DNA of 64,000 nucleotides from contig NZ_JAAXOW010000001.1 in assembly GCF_012396185.1 (NCBI RefSeq), positions 248,001-312,000 on the forward strand, given 5' to 3'. The notes below the pieces were generated by a model that saw only the letters and a list, made by a program, of their open reading frames with translations, had not been told where the DNA came from and searched no databases. Shown one piece after another: positions 27,352 through 35,624 of this stretch. Position 1 is the first letter of the stretch. Each line of letters begins with the position of its first letter. The translations under genes were made by a program, and so were the position numbers. The stretch comes from Sanguibacter hominis ATCC BAA-789 (GTDB lineage Bacteria > Actinomycetota > Actinomycetes > Actinomycetales > Cellulomonadaceae).

Positions 27352-29244
27352 TCAGCGCTTGCCGATGAACCAGCGCCGCACGAGAGCGACGCGCGCCTCG
27401 AGCTGCTCGACGGTCGCGAGCGGCACCTCGGGCCCCCCGCACTGCCGACGCAGCTCGACGTGCACGGTTCCGTGCGGCTGGCCCGACCGGCGGGCCCAGC
27501 CCGCGACGAGCTGGTTGAGCTCGCGTCGCAGCTCGGCTGCCTTGCGGTGGTCCATCTCCTCGCGGACCGCGTCCGCGCTGCCACGGCTCATCTGCCCGGC
27601 CTGACGCTGCCGCAGCAGCGTCGTCACCTGGTCCGCGTCGAGAAGCCCGGGCAGGCCGAGGAAGTCGAGCTCCTCGTCCGAGCCGACGTCGGCACCCAGG
27701 CCGAACTCGCCGCCGTCGAACAGGACCTTGTCGAACGACGCCTGCGCCTCGAGCGCCTCGAACGAACCGAGCAGGTCGCCGGCGGCCTTGTCCTCACGGT
27801 TGGCCGCAGCGATGAGCGAGTCCTCGAGCTGCCCGTCGGTCTCCCCGGGCTTCTCCGGCCGGTCGAGCGCGTGGTCACGCTCGACCTCCATCGCGTGCGC
27901 GAGCTCGAGGAGCTGCGGGACGCTCGGGAGGAAGACCGACGCGGTCTCGCCGCGACGCCGTGCGCGCACGAAGCGACCGACGGCCTGCGCGAAGAACAGC
28001 GGCGTCGACGCCGACGTCGCGTACACGCCGACCGCGAGACGCGGGACGTCAACACCCTCGGAGACCATGCGGACGGCGACGAGCCAGCGCGAGTCCGACG
28101 ACGAGAACTCCTCGATGCGCTGCCCTGCACCTGCGTCGTCCGAGAGGACGACCGTCGGCGACTCGCCCGTCAGCCGGGCGATGTGGCCCGCGTACGCGCG
28201 CGCGTCCGTCTGGTCGGTCGCGATGATCATCGCGCCCGCGTCGGGGACGGAGCGCCGCACCTCGGTGAGGCGCTTGTCCGCAGCCGCGATGACCGACGGG
28301 ATCCACTCGCCGTTCGGGTCGAGCGCGGTGCGCCACGCCTGCCCGGTCATGTCCTTCGTGAGCGGCTCGCCGAGGCGCGCGCTGATCTCGTCGCCCGCCT
28401 TCGTGCGCCAACGGACGTTCCCGGAGTACGACATGAAGATCACAGGCCGCACGACGTGGTCGCGCAGCGCCTGACCGTAGCCGTACGTGTAGTCGGCCGA
28501 CGAGCGCCGGATGCCGTCGTTGCCGCGCTCGTAGCGCACGAACGGGATCTTGGCGGTGTCCGAGCGGAAGGGCGTTCCCGTCAGCATGAGCCTGCGGGTG
28601 GCGCTCTCGAACGCCTCGCGCACCGCATCACCCCAGCTCAGCGCGTCGCCCCCGTGGTGCACCTCGTCGAGGATGACCAGCGTGCGGTCGGCCTCCGTGC
28701 GGGCGCGGTGGAGCGCGGGGTTGGCAGCGATCTGCGCGTACGTGATCGCGACGCCGTCGTAGAAGGCGCCGTGCCGCCCCTGGTTGTTGCGGAACGACGG
28801 GTCGATCTTGATGCCCACGCGCGCAGCCGCGTCGGCCCACTGGTGCTTGAGGTGCTCGGTCGGTGCGACCACGGTCACGCGCCGCACGACGCCCGCCTCG
28901 AGGAGCTCGGTCGCGAGCCGCAGCGCGAACGTCGTCTTGCCGGCGCCCGGGGTCGCGACAGCCATGAAGTCGCGCGGGTGCGTCGCGCGGTACCGTTCGA
29001 GCGCCTCGGCCTGCCACGCACGCAGCTTCGTCGCGGTACCCCAGGGCGCACGCTGCGGGAACGCGGGCGCGAGCTGAGACGCCGCCGCCGACGACGCGTG
29101 CACGGGCATGCTCTGCACAGCCTGCCGCGGCGCGGGCCCACCGACGGTCGCCCGGGCGCGCTCCGCCGAACGTTCGCGAGCCCGCTGGACGCGGTCCTCG
29201 AGAGCGGAGGCGAAGAGGTCAGGCTGCTCTGCTGCCTCCGTCAC
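27352..29244 (-). CDS. DEAD/DEAH-box superfamily 2 helicase
   Basis: A 630-aa SF2 helicase. Motif I is TPGAGKTTFAL (near residue 100), motif II ILDEVHHGGD, motif III LTGTPFRSD, and the second RecA domain carries VRMVSEGVDVPRLAVGVYAT and QAVGRFVRARRRGE (motif VI). The N-terminal ~70 residues and C-terminal ~150 residues are extra; the latter (VTTLLRQRQAGQMSRG, LRRQCGGPEVPLAT) looks helical. GTG 29244 overlaps the upstream DUF3039 stop in a GTGA, so the pair is co-translated. The partner suggests an RNA or DNA metabolism role that is not defined. Confidence 0.9.
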   Translation of the reverse strand: MTEAAEQPDLFASALEDRVQRARERSAERARATVGGPAPRQAVQSMPVHASSAAASQLAPAFPQRAPWGTATKLRAWQAEALERYRATHPRDFMAVATPGAGKTTFALRLATELLEAGVVRRVTVVAPTEHLKHQWADAAARVGIKIDPSFRNNQGRHGAFYDGVAITYAQIAANPALHRARTEADRTLVILDEVHHGGDALSWGDAVREAFESATRRLMLTGTPFRSDTAKIPFVRYERGNDGIRRSSADYTYGYGQALRDHVVRPVIFMSYSGNVRWRTKAGDEISARLGEPLTKDMTGQAWRTALDPNGEWIPSVIAAADKRLTEVRRSVPDAGAMIIATDQTDARAYAGHIARLTGESPTVVLSDDAGAGQRIEEFSSSDSRWLVAVRMVSEGVDVPRLAVGVYATSASTPLFFAQAVGRFVRARRRGETASVFLPSVPQLLELAHAMEVERDHALDRPEKPGETDGQLEDSLIAAANREDKAAGDLLGSFEALEAQASFDKVLFDGGEFGLGADVGSDEELDFLGLPGLLDADQVTTLLRQRQAGQMSRGSADAVREEMDHRKAAELRRELNQLVAGWARRSGQPHGTVHVELRRQCGGPEVPLATVEQLEARVALVRRWFIGKR

Positions 29245-29591
29245 TTGTCCGAGTCGCCGGCGCCGTCGTTCCCGTCGCCGTCCTCGGGCTTGCGGAAGCC
29301 CTCGTAGATCTCCTTGCACACGGGGCACACCGGGAAGCGGTTCGGGTCGCGACCGGGGACCCACACCTTGCCGCACAGCGCGATCACGGGGTTCCCCGAG
29401 ACGGCGGAGGCGAGGATCTTCTCCTTGCGGACGTAGTGCGAGAAGCGCTCGTGGTCCCCCGGCTCGACCTCCTGCGTCTGCTCGACGCGCTCGAGCAGGC
29501 CCGTGGCGCCGCCGTCGCGGCTCGGCCCGCCGGGGCCCGTGGGGCCGGACGGGGCAGAAGGTCCGTTCGGGGAGGGGAGGGTCTCGCTCAT
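29241..29591 (-). CDS. DUF3039 zinc-ribbon-like protein
   Basis: A 116-aa actinobacterial protein with a disordered Pro/Gly-rich N-terminus. Its core is HERFSHYVRKEKILASAVSG, then CGKVWVPGRDPNRFPVCPVCKEIYE; the Cys and the C-x2-C pair look like a metal site. It is translationally coupled to the downstream helicase and may serve as its accessory factor (inference). ATG 29591 has TAGACT 7 nt upstream. It is divergent from the S4 gene. Confidence 0.88.
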   Translation of the reverse strand: MSETLPSPNGPSAPSGPTGPGGPSRDGGATGLLERVEQTQEVEPGDHERFSHYVRKEKILASAVSGNPVIALCGKVWVPGRDPNRFPVCPVCKEIYEGFRKPEDGDGNDGAGDSDK

Positions 29592-29598
29592 GAGCACG

Positions 29599-29604
29599 AG
29601 TCTA
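29599..29604 (-). promoter_or_regulatory. -10 box, leaderless DUF3039 mRNA
   Basis: TAGACT, then CGTGCTC and the ATG at 29591. Confidence 0.55.
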
Positions 29605-29644
29605 CGACGCCCCCTCCGACACACCCGGTCCGTCCGGGCGTCGG

Positions 29645-29650
29645 TACAGT
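29645..29650 (+). promoter_or_regulatory. -10 box, leaderless S4-protein mRNA
   Basis: TACAGT, then GCTCGG and the GTG at 29657. It is divergent with the DUF3039 promoter 40 bp away. Confidence 0.6.
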
Positions 29651-29656
29651 GCTCGG

Positions 29657-30079
29657 GTGACCTCCCCCGCAGCCCCGTCGCCGCCTCCCGGGAGCCCTGC
29701 GCCCGACGGCGCGAAGGCCCGCGCGGACAGCTGGACGTGGGCGGTGCGCGTCTACCGGACACGCTCCCTCGCCGGCGCGGCGTGCCGCGCCGGGCACGTG
29801 AGCGTCAACGGGGAGAAGGCCAAGCCGTCGTCGCCCGTCCGGGTCGGCGACGAGGTGCGCGCCCGCACGGACGCGGGCGAACGCATCCTCGTCGTACGTC
29901 GGGTCCTCACCAAGCGGGTGAGCGCGCCGCTCGCGGCCGAGGCCGTCCAGGACCTCACACCTCCGCCTCCCCCGCGCACCGAGGTCCCGCTCGCGCCGAT
30001 GCGCGAGCGAGGCGCCGGGCGTCCCACGAAGCGGGAGCGGCGACAGATCGACGAGCTCCGCGGTCGCGAGGCCCGCTGA
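29657..30079 (+). CDS. S4-domain RNA-binding protein, HslR-like
   Basis: A 140-aa protein with an alpha-L (S4) RNA-binding domain: ADSWTWAVRVYRTRSLAGAACRAGHVSVNGEKAKPSS followed by VRVGDEVRA. HslR (Hsp15) rescues 50S subunits with stuck nascent chains; this protein has the same layout. The C-terminal tail (GRPTKRERRQIDELRG) is strongly basic and may contact rRNA. It is convergent with the CYTH gene after 15 bp. Confidence 0.9.
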   Translation: MTSPAAPSPPPGSPAPDGAKARADSWTWAVRVYRTRSLAGAACRAGHVSVNGEKAKPSSPVRVGDEVRARTDAGERILVVRRVLTKRVSAPLAAEAVQDLTPPPPPRTEVPLAPMRERGAGRPTKRERRQIDELRGREAR

Positions 30080-30094
30080 CGCCTTGAGGCCTGC

Positions 30095-30736
30095 TCAGGC
30101 GAGCGGGCTCGCGAGGGTGTTCGTCCCGAACCCCGAGGAGAAGGTCGGGCCGCGGTCGGCGAGCTCGCGCGCGAACTCGTGCTGCCACGCGGGGAACGGT
30201 GCGTGCGCGAGGGACTCGTTCGCGAACCGGCGGTCCTCGGTCACCTCGGTGACGCAGAACGACGGGATGCTGAGGTTCGTCACCGGAGTACCGCGCTCGC
30301 ACTCGGCGATGACGAGGCCGCGGTTGCGCCCCGCGAAGACGTCGACGACCCAGCCGTCGTCGCCGAGCCAGGCGGAGTAGCGGTTCTTGACGATGCGAGC
30401 TCCCCCGCGCCGCATCATCTCGATGCCGACGTGGACGTCGATCTCGCGCTCGGCCTCGTACCGCGTGCCACCGACCTGCGGGCCCTTGACGGTGAGCGCG
30501 CAGAAGTCGAAGCGGTCCGCGTGCACGTCGAGGAGGTCGACCGCGTCGAGGTCGGCGCTCGGGTCGAGCACGATCCCGTCCGCCTGGACGCGCAGTCGCA
30601 TGGCGTAGCCGTCGACTGCCAGGAAGTAGGACTGCACGATGAGCGTCGGCGTCGGGTCGTCCCGCACCGCGTCAGGCAGGCCTCGGACGAAGAAGCGCCG
30701 CTCGAACTCGAAGTCGCCGTATCCGGTCTCGCTCAT
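30095..30736 (-). CDS. CYTH-domain protein (triphosphate tunnel fold)
   Basis: A 213-aa protein with the charged beta-strand pattern of the CYTH superfamily: FEFERRFFVRGLP (the ExExK-like start), YAMRLRVQ, ALTVKGP followed by RYEAEREI, KNRYSAW, VDVFAGRNRGLVIAECE and VTEDRRFANESLA. Members hydrolyse inorganic triphosphate or bind phosphorylated compounds. ATG 30736 with AGGA upstream is the start; the longer frame is not supported. The first motif reads EFERRF, so the third charge is Arg rather than Lys. Confidence 0.82.
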   Translation of the reverse strand: MSETGYGDFEFERRFFVRGLPDAVRDDPTPTLIVQSYFLAVDGYAMRLRVQADGIVLDPSADLDAVDLLDVHADRFDFCALTVKGPQVGGTRYEAEREIDVHVGIEMMRRGGARIVKNRYSAWLGDDGWVVDVFAGRNRGLVIAECERGTPVTNLSIPSFCVTEVTEDRRFANESLAHAPFPAWQHEFARELADRGPTFSSGFGTNTLASPLA

Positions 30737-30853
30737 GGGGTGTCCTGGTGTGGGGGCCGGTGGTCGTCGGCGGGGACGCCGTCGGGCTGAACGTAGCACC
30801 GCGGGCCCCGGATTCGTGGGATCTCGGGGCTGTGCGGCCTCTCTCGGGACTCG

Positions 30854-31366
30854 TCAGCGTCCGTAGGGCAGCGAGCGGCGTCCCTCGGGGTCGATCCGGC
30901 CGAGGATCAGGTCGCTGATCGTGTGGAGCTGGGCGACCTGCTCGTCGCTGAGCGGTTCGAACACCTGGGAGCGGACCGTGCGCGCGTGCCCGGGTGCGGC
31001 CTCGACGACGGCGTCCCAGCCTGCGTCGGTGAGGCGGGCGTTCATCGCCCTGCGGTCCGCGTCGCAGACGGCGCGGCTGACGAACCCGCGCTTCTCGAGG
31101 CGGGTGACGACGTGGGAGAGGCGCGGCAGGGTCGCGTTGGTGCGGGCTGCGAGGCCTGTCATGCGCAGGGTGCGGTCCGGGGCCTCGGAGAGGATCGCGA
31201 GGACGTAGTACTCGAAGTGGCTGAGCCCGCTGTCGCGCTGGAGCTGGGAGTCGAGGACGCCCGGCAGGAGCTCGACGACGCCGATGAATCGCACCCAGGC
31301 GGACAGCTGCTCGGGGCTGAGCCAAGGGCTGTCGTCGGGGGCCACCACGGTGCTGTCGTCGTTCAT
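30854..31366 (-). CDS. MarR-family repressor
   Basis: A 170-aa winged-helix regulator. DSQLQRDSGLSHFEYYVLAILSEAPDRTLRMTGLAARTNATLPRLSHVVTRLEKRGFVSRAVCDADRR is the DNA-binding core, ending with the D-x-R wing signature. Cys within the wing (RAVCDADRR) could sense oxidants, which is inference. ATG 31366 has TATGAT 6 nt upstream. The intergenic region with the divergent reductase holds an 11-bp perfect inverted repeat, the likely operator for both genes. Confidence 0.92.
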   Translation of the reverse strand: MNDDSTVVAPDDSPWLSPEQLSAWVRFIGVVELLPGVLDSQLQRDSGLSHFEYYVLAILSEAPDRTLRMTGLAARTNATLPRLSHVVTRLEKRGFVSRAVCDADRRAMNARLTDAGWDAVVEAAPGHARTVRSQVFEPLSDEQVAQLHTISDLILGRIDPEGRRSLPYGR

Positions 31367-31372
31367 ACCCTC

Positions 31373-31378
31373 ATCATA
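31373..31378 (-). promoter_or_regulatory. -10 box, leaderless marR mRNA
   Basis: TATGAT, then GAGGGT and the ATG at 31366. The inverted repeat lies directly upstream, over the -35 position. Confidence 0.7.
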
Positions 31379-31380
31379 GC

Positions 31381-31406
31381 GCATTGGTTGACGCTTCAAC
31401 CAATGC
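31381..31406. promoter_or_regulatory. MarR operator: 11-bp inverted repeat
   Basis: GCATTGGTTGA and its exact complement flank CGCT. The repeat overlaps the -35 regions of both divergent promoters, the arrangement expected for autoregulation and control of the reductase. Confidence 0.8.
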
Positions 31407-31416
31407 GGCGTAGCGT
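31388..31416 (+). promoter_or_regulatory. Promoter of NADP-reductase gene
   Basis: TTGACG (31388-31393) and TAGCGT (31411-31416) are separated by 17 bp. The start codon is 51 nt further on with a normal AAGGAG. Confidence 0.75.
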
Positions 31417-31467
31417 CGATGAAACCGGGCCGCCCGCTCGGCACCACCCCCGTCGAAGGAGCTCCTC

Positions 31468-32040
31468 ATGACCACGATCACCATCATCGGCACCGGCAAC
31501 ATGGCCCACGCGATCGGCGGCGTGCTCGCCGACGGCGGCGTCTCGGTCCAGTACGTCGGCCACGGCGAGAACACCCCCGTCCAGGGCGACATCGTCATCC
31601 TCGCCGTCCCCTACCCCGCCGTCGACGACGTCCTCGCGACGTACGGCGACCAGCTCGACGGCCGCGTCGTCGTCGACATCACGAACCCCCTCGACTTCAG
31701 CACGTTCGACTCCCTCGTCGTCCCGTCCGACAGCTCCGCGACCGCGCAGATCGCCGCACGCATCCCCGGCGCCAAGGTCCTCAAGGCGTTCAACACCACC
31801 TTCGCCGCGACGCTCTCCGCCAAGACCGTGGGCGGCCTGCCCACCACGGTCCTCGTCGCCGGGGACGACACCGACGCCAAGGCCGCGCTGATCGGGGCCG
31901 TCACCGCGGGCGGCGTCTCCGCCCTCGACGCCGGAGCGCTCTCCCGGGCGCGCGAGCTCGAGGCCCTCGGGTTCCTGCAGCTCACCCTCGCCGTCGGCGA
32001 GAAGCTCCCGTGGACCGGCGGCTTCGCCGTCGCGCGCTGA
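31468..32040 (+). CDS. NADP-binding (F420-reductase-like) oxidoreductase
   Basis: A 190-aa Rossmann-fold protein with TIIGTGNMAHAIGGVLA at the N-terminus, VILAVPYPAV, VVDITNPLDF, KAFNTTFA and TVLVAGDD. This is the small NADPH-dependent F420 reductase/YrrK-like class that lacks a separate catalytic domain. Divergence from a MarR gene with an embedded operator suggests induction by a small molecule or an oxidant. Whether F420 is the real partner cannot be seen. A 15-bp hairpin terminator follows. Confidence 0.85.
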   Translation: MTTITIIGTGNMAHAIGGVLADGGVSVQYVGHGENTPVQGDIVILAVPYPAVDDVLATYGDQLDGRVVVDITNPLDFSTFDSLVVPSDSSATAQIAARIPGAKVLKAFNTTFAATLSAKTVGGLPTTVLVAGDDTDAKAALIGAVTAGGVSALDAGALSRARELEALGFLQLTLAVGEKLPWTGGFAVAR

Positions 32041-32046
32041 CCGTCC

Positions 32047-32080
32047 GAGGAGGTGTGCGCCAGGCGGCGCGCACCTCCTC
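32047..32080 (+). terminator. Terminator of NADP-reductase gene
   Basis: A 15-bp stem with one G-U type mismatch (32047-32061 / 32066-32080) and loop AGGC, 6 nt after the stop. Confidence 0.75.
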
Positions 32081-32254
32081 CCGCGCGAGCCACAGACCGC
32101 GGGTGCCCGAGTTGCCCCGTTTGCGGCATTCCCGGCACGGACTTAGCGTCACAGGGTCCGGCACGAGCCGTCGACCGCAGCGTGGCGGCCGGCACACGGC
32201 TGGGATGCCGGACCCGACCGACGGGCTCACCCGCCCGCCGAAAGGGGCAACGCG

Positions 32255-33547
32255 ATGAGGTCCACACCCACACGATCGCGCGTCGCCGGGGCCGCACTGG
32301 CCCTCGTGCTCGCCGGGACCGTCGGAGCCTCCGGCTCCGGATGGCACGGCCACGACAAGAAGCACCACCGCGACGACACCCGCGCGAAGAACGTCATCTT
32401 CATCGTCGGCGACGGCATGGGCATCGCCCACCGCGAGCTCATCAGGCTCGCGACCGTCGGACGCGACGCGGAGCTCGAGATGGACCAGATGCCGTACCAC
32501 GGCTGGGCCCACACAGACCCGGCGGATCCCGAGGACGTCGTCACCGACTCCGCGGCCGGCGCGACCGCGTTCGCGACCGGGGTCCGCTCCTACAACGGCG
32601 CCGTCGGCGTCGACGTCGACGGCAAGCCCGTCACGAGCCTGCTCGAGCGAGCCAAGAAGTCTGGCAAGGCGACCGGGCTCGTCACCACCTCCCAGGTCAC
32701 CGACGCGACGCCCGCCTCCTTCGGGTCGCACGTCGCGGACCGCGGCGACCAGAGCGAGATCGCCCGCCAGTTCCTCGAGGTCACCCAGCCAGACGTCATC
32801 CTCGGCGGCGGCGAGGACTGGTGGTACCCCGCGGACGAGGAAGGCGCGTGGCCGGACAACCCGCCGACCGACCCGAGCGAGCAGTCGAAGGGCACGAAGG
32901 GCAACCTGGTCGAGCGCGCCAAGACGCTCGGGTACGAGTACGTGACCGATGCCGACACCCTCGCCGCCGCCAAGGTCCGCGAGGGCGGCAAGCTCCTCGG
33001 GCTCTTCGCCAACGAGGAGATGTTCGAGCACCACAACGAGGGACCCGACGCCATCTACGACCCGTCCGTGCCGCTGCCGACCATGGCCACCAAGGCCCTC
33101 GACGTGCTCAAGAAGGACAAGCAGGGCTTCTTCCTCGTCATCGAGGAGGAGGGCATCGACGAGATGGCGCACCACGGCAACGCGACGCTCATGATCGAGG
33201 CGGGCCGTGCGCTCGACCGGACGGTCGCGCTCGCACGTGACTTCGCGAAGAAGGAGGGCAACACGCTCGTCGTCGTCGCGGGCGACCACGAGACCGGCGG
33301 CCTCGCCATCGAGAACCCCGACGACGACGAGTCGGGCGACGGCGAGCAGGCCGAGGACGGGCCCATCACCCTGTACGGGACGGACCAGGAGTTCTACGTC
33401 GACTGGACGACCGGCGGCCACACGGGCGCCGCGACCCCGGCCACCGCTGAGGGCCCGGGCGCGGCCCGCATGCGCGACGTCCGCGACAACACCGACATCC
33501 ACGACCTCGTCCTCGCGGCGATGAAGCTGGACCGCGGACGCCGCTGA
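32255..33547 (+). CDS. Secreted alkaline phosphatase (PhoA type)
   Basis: A 430-aa exported phosphomonoesterase. A signal peptide covers about residues 1-28 (basic RSTPTRSRVAG, hydrophobic ALALVLAGTVGA). Asp53 is in VGDGMG, nucleophile Ser99 in TDSAAGATAF, and the metal sites are in EEEGIDEMAHHGN, VAGDHETGGL and GGHTGA. A His/Asp-rich stretch after the signal (GWHGHDKKHHRDD) may bind metal. AAGGGG lies upstream of ATG 32255. The ~210 bp before it hold the terminator of the preceding gene and no evident Pho box. Confidence 0.94.
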   Translation: MRSTPTRSRVAGAALALVLAGTVGASGSGWHGHDKKHHRDDTRAKNVIFIVGDGMGIAHRELIRLATVGRDAELEMDQMPYHGWAHTDPADPEDVVTDSAAGATAFATGVRSYNGAVGVDVDGKPVTSLLERAKKSGKATGLVTTSQVTDATPASFGSHVADRGDQSEIARQFLEVTQPDVILGGGEDWWYPADEEGAWPDNPPTDPSEQSKGTKGNLVERAKTLGYEYVTDADTLAAAKVREGGKLLGLFANEEMFEHHNEGPDAIYDPSVPLPTMATKALDVLKKDKQGFFLVIEEEGIDEMAHHGNATLMIEAGRALDRTVALARDFAKKEGNTLVVVAGDHETGGLAIENPDDDESGDGEQAEDGPITLYGTDQEFYVDWTTGGHTGAATPATAEGPGAARMRDVRDNTDIHDLVLAAMKLDRGRR

Positions 33548-33616
33548 CCCGTCAGCGCGGCGCCGCCGTCGCGCGACGACGCCCGCGGCGACGACCCGCG
33601 GCGGCGACATCGCACG

Positions 33617-33661
33617 ACGACGCGGGCGCCCGCACCGGTGAGGTGCGGGCGCCCGCGTCGT
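33617..33661. terminator. Bidirectional terminator, phoA and persulfide reductase
   Basis: A perfect 20-bp stem with loop GGTGA between convergent genes, the longest hairpin in the window. The surrounding 33548-33700 contains no gene. Confidence 0.85.
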
Positions 33662-33700
33662 GCTGCATCCTGGCTCCGCGCTGCGGCGCAGCCGTGCGCG

Positions 33701-35341
33701 CTACCGCGTCGCCGTGCTCCAGGTACGGATGCCGCCGTCGAGGTTGCGGACGTCGTCGTGCCCGAGCTGCGCGAGCAGCAGTGCGGCGCTGTGACCGCGC
33801 TGCCCGACGGCGCAGTGCACCACGACAGGCCCCTCCCCGATCTCGCCGTGCCGCTCGCGCAGCTCGTCGAGCGGGATGTTGACCGCGCCGGGGATCGACT
33901 CGCGCTCGTGCTCGGCCGGGGTCCGGACGTCGACGAGCGTCGCACCCGCCGCGAGGACGGCGTCCAGCTCGTGCCACTGGACCGACCGCGTCAGGCCGGA
34001 CGCGAGGTTCTCCGCGATCATGCCGAGCATGTTGACCGGGTCCTTCGCGGAGCCGAACTGCGGCGCGTAGGCAAGCTCGAGGTCGGCGAGGTCGCTCGCG
34101 TGCAGCCCGCTGCGGATCGCCGTCGCGACGACGTCGATCCGCTTGTCGACGCCCGCCTCGCCGACACCCTGCGCACCCAGGATCTCGTCCGTCGCAGCGT
34201 CGACGACGAGCTTGAGCGCCATGGGGCGCGCCCCCGGGTAGTAGCCGGCGTGGTCGCTCGGGTGCGTGTGGATGACACGGACGTCCCGACCTGCCGCGCG
34301 GGCACGGCGCTCGCTCCACCCGGTGGAGGCGGCGGTCAGTCCGAACACCCCGACGATCGCCGTGCCGAGGACCGGCTGGGACCGCACCGGACGGCCGGTG
34401 ATCGCGTCCGCGACGAGGCGGCCGTGACGGTTGGCGGTCTGCGCGAGCGGGACGAACGCGTCGCCGCCACTGATCGCGTCGCGCTTCACCGCGACGTCGC
34501 CGACGGCGAAGATCGCAGGGTCGCTCGTGCGCTGCTGCTCGTCGACGACGACAGCGCCGCGCTCTCCCGTCTCGAGCCCCGCCTCGCGGGCGAGACGTGA
34601 CTCGGGCGAGACTCCGACGGCCATGACGAGCAGGTCCGCCGGGACGGTCGAGCCGTCGTCGAGCACGAGGTCGGTCTCGGTGACGCTCGTCGCCGCAGCG
34701 CCGGTGCGCACCGTGACGCCGTTCTCCTCGAGGCGGGCGCGCACGAGCGCGGCCATCTCGACGTCGAGCGGCGGCAGGACCTGGTCCGCGAGCTCGACGA
34801 CCGTGACGTCGAGACCACGCAGCGCGAGGTTCTCGGCGAGCTCGACGCCGATGAAGCCCGCACCGACGATCGCGGCGGTGCGCGGTCCTGCGGCGACTGC
34901 CGCGACGATGCGGTCGACGTCGGCGACGTCGCGCAGCACGTGCGCCCGCTCGGCGCCCGGGAGCGCGGGGCGGATCGGGGAGGCGCCCGTCGCGATGACG
35001 AGCGAGTCGTAGCCGAGCTCGACCTCCTCGCCCGACCGGAGCCGGGCGGTCACGGTGCGGGCGCCGCGGTCGATCGCGACGACGTCGTGCCCGGTGCGCA
35101 CGTCGAGGCGGAAGCGCGCGCCGAGCGACGCGGGCGTCTGCAGCAGGAGGGCCTCACGGTCCTCGATGACGCCGCCGACGTGGTACGGCAGCCCGCAGTT
35201 CGCGAACGAGACGTGCTCGCCGCGCTCGAGGACGACGATCTCGCGGTCCTCGTCGAGCCTGCGCAGCCGGGTGGCGGCGGACATTCCGGCGGCGACGCCG
35301 CCGATGACGATCGTGCGGGGTACGGCCTGCGGGTTGCTCAT
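33701..35341 (-). CDS. CoA-disulfide/persulfide reductase with C-terminal rhodanese
   Basis: A 546-aa flavoprotein of the CoADR-rhodanese (NADH-dependent persulfide reductase) type. FAD site: VIGGVAAGMSAATRLRR. Single redox-active Cys49 is in VSFANCGLPYH, the CoADR signature. NAD site: AIVGAGFIGVELAE. The second FAD segment is IFAVGDV. The C-terminal rhodanese (about residues 450-546) has catalytic Cys510 in VHCAVGQRG. Such proteins reduce CoA-persulfide and other polysulfides using NAD(P)H. The next gene and the divergent regulator are also cysteine-based, supporting a sulfide/persulfide response. Confidence 0.92.
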   Translation of the reverse strand: MSNPQAVPRTIVIGGVAAGMSAATRLRRLDEDREIVVLERGEHVSFANCGLPYHVGGVIEDREALLLQTPASLGARFRLDVRTGHDVVAIDRGARTVTARLRSGEEVELGYDSLVIATGASPIRPALPGAERAHVLRDVADVDRIVAAVAAGPRTAAIVGAGFIGVELAENLALRGLDVTVVELADQVLPPLDVEMAALVRARLEENGVTVRTGAAATSVTETDLVLDDGSTVPADLLVMAVGVSPESRLAREAGLETGERGAVVVDEQQRTSDPAIFAVGDVAVKRDAISGGDAFVPLAQTANRHGRLVADAITGRPVRSQPVLGTAIVGVFGLTAASTGWSERRARAAGRDVRVIHTHPSDHAGYYPGARPMALKLVVDAATDEILGAQGVGEAGVDKRIDVVATAIRSGLHASDLADLELAYAPQFGSAKDPVNMLGMIAENLASGLTRSVQWHELDAVLAAGATLVDVRTPAEHERESIPGAVNIPLDELRERHGEIGEGPVVVHCAVGQRGHSAALLLAQLGHDDVRNLDGGIRTWSTATR

Positions 35342-35352
35342 GGCGCGCCTCG

Positions 35353-35538
35353 TCAGCGGCCGAAGAGGCCGGAGAACCAGCCGCCGGACTTCTGCTGCGC
35401 GCCGACCGAGGTCTGCGGCTCGTCAGCGCAACGGCACTGCTCGGACTTTGGCACGGACGCCATGACGGAGTCGACGTGCTGGCCGCAGCCCGCCCAGGTC
35501 GTCTTGCCGCACTTCTTGCATGCCACCGGTCGGCACAT
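35353..35538 (-). CDS. 61-aa cysteine-rich zinc-ribbon-like protein
   Basis: A small protein starting MCRPVACKKCGKTTWAGCGQH, with seven cysteines in CRPVACKKC, GC and CRC. The motif is conserved in many bacteria but not assigned a function; a metal or sulfane-sulfur binding role is plausible. GAGGAG lies 6 nt before the ATG at 35538. It precedes the persulfide reductase by 11 nt in the same direction, so they form one operon. The CsoR/CstR-type operators lie in its promoter. Confidence 0.8.
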   Translation of the reverse strand: MCRPVACKKCGKTTWAGCGQHVDSVMASVPKSEQCRCADEPQTSVGAQQKSGGWFSGLFGR

Positions 35539-35567
35539 GTGTTGCTCCTCGCTTTCTCGTCGGAAGA

Positions 35568-35581
35568 TACCCCCTGGGGTA
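35568..35581. promoter_or_regulatory. CsoR/CstR-type operator 1
   Basis: TACCCC-CT-GGGGTA, a G/C tract flanked by TA, matching the operator form bound by CsoR-family repressors. It lies nearer the persulfide operon. Confidence 0.7.
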
Positions 35582-35598
35582 CCTGATGCTCGCAACGG

Positions 35599-35614
35599 TA
35601 CACCCCCGGGGGTA
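35599..35614. promoter_or_regulatory. CsoR/CstR-type operator 2
   Basis: TACACCCCCGGGGGTA, with a 5-bp C/G core. Its end overlaps the -10 of the regulator gene, so binding would block the regulator's own transcription. Confidence 0.7.
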
Positions 35615-35618
35615 TGCT
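35613..35618 (+). promoter_or_regulatory. -10 box, leaderless cstR-like mRNA
   Basis: TATGCT, then GTCCAC and the ATG at 35625. Confidence 0.65.
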
Positions 35619-35624
35619 GTCCAC

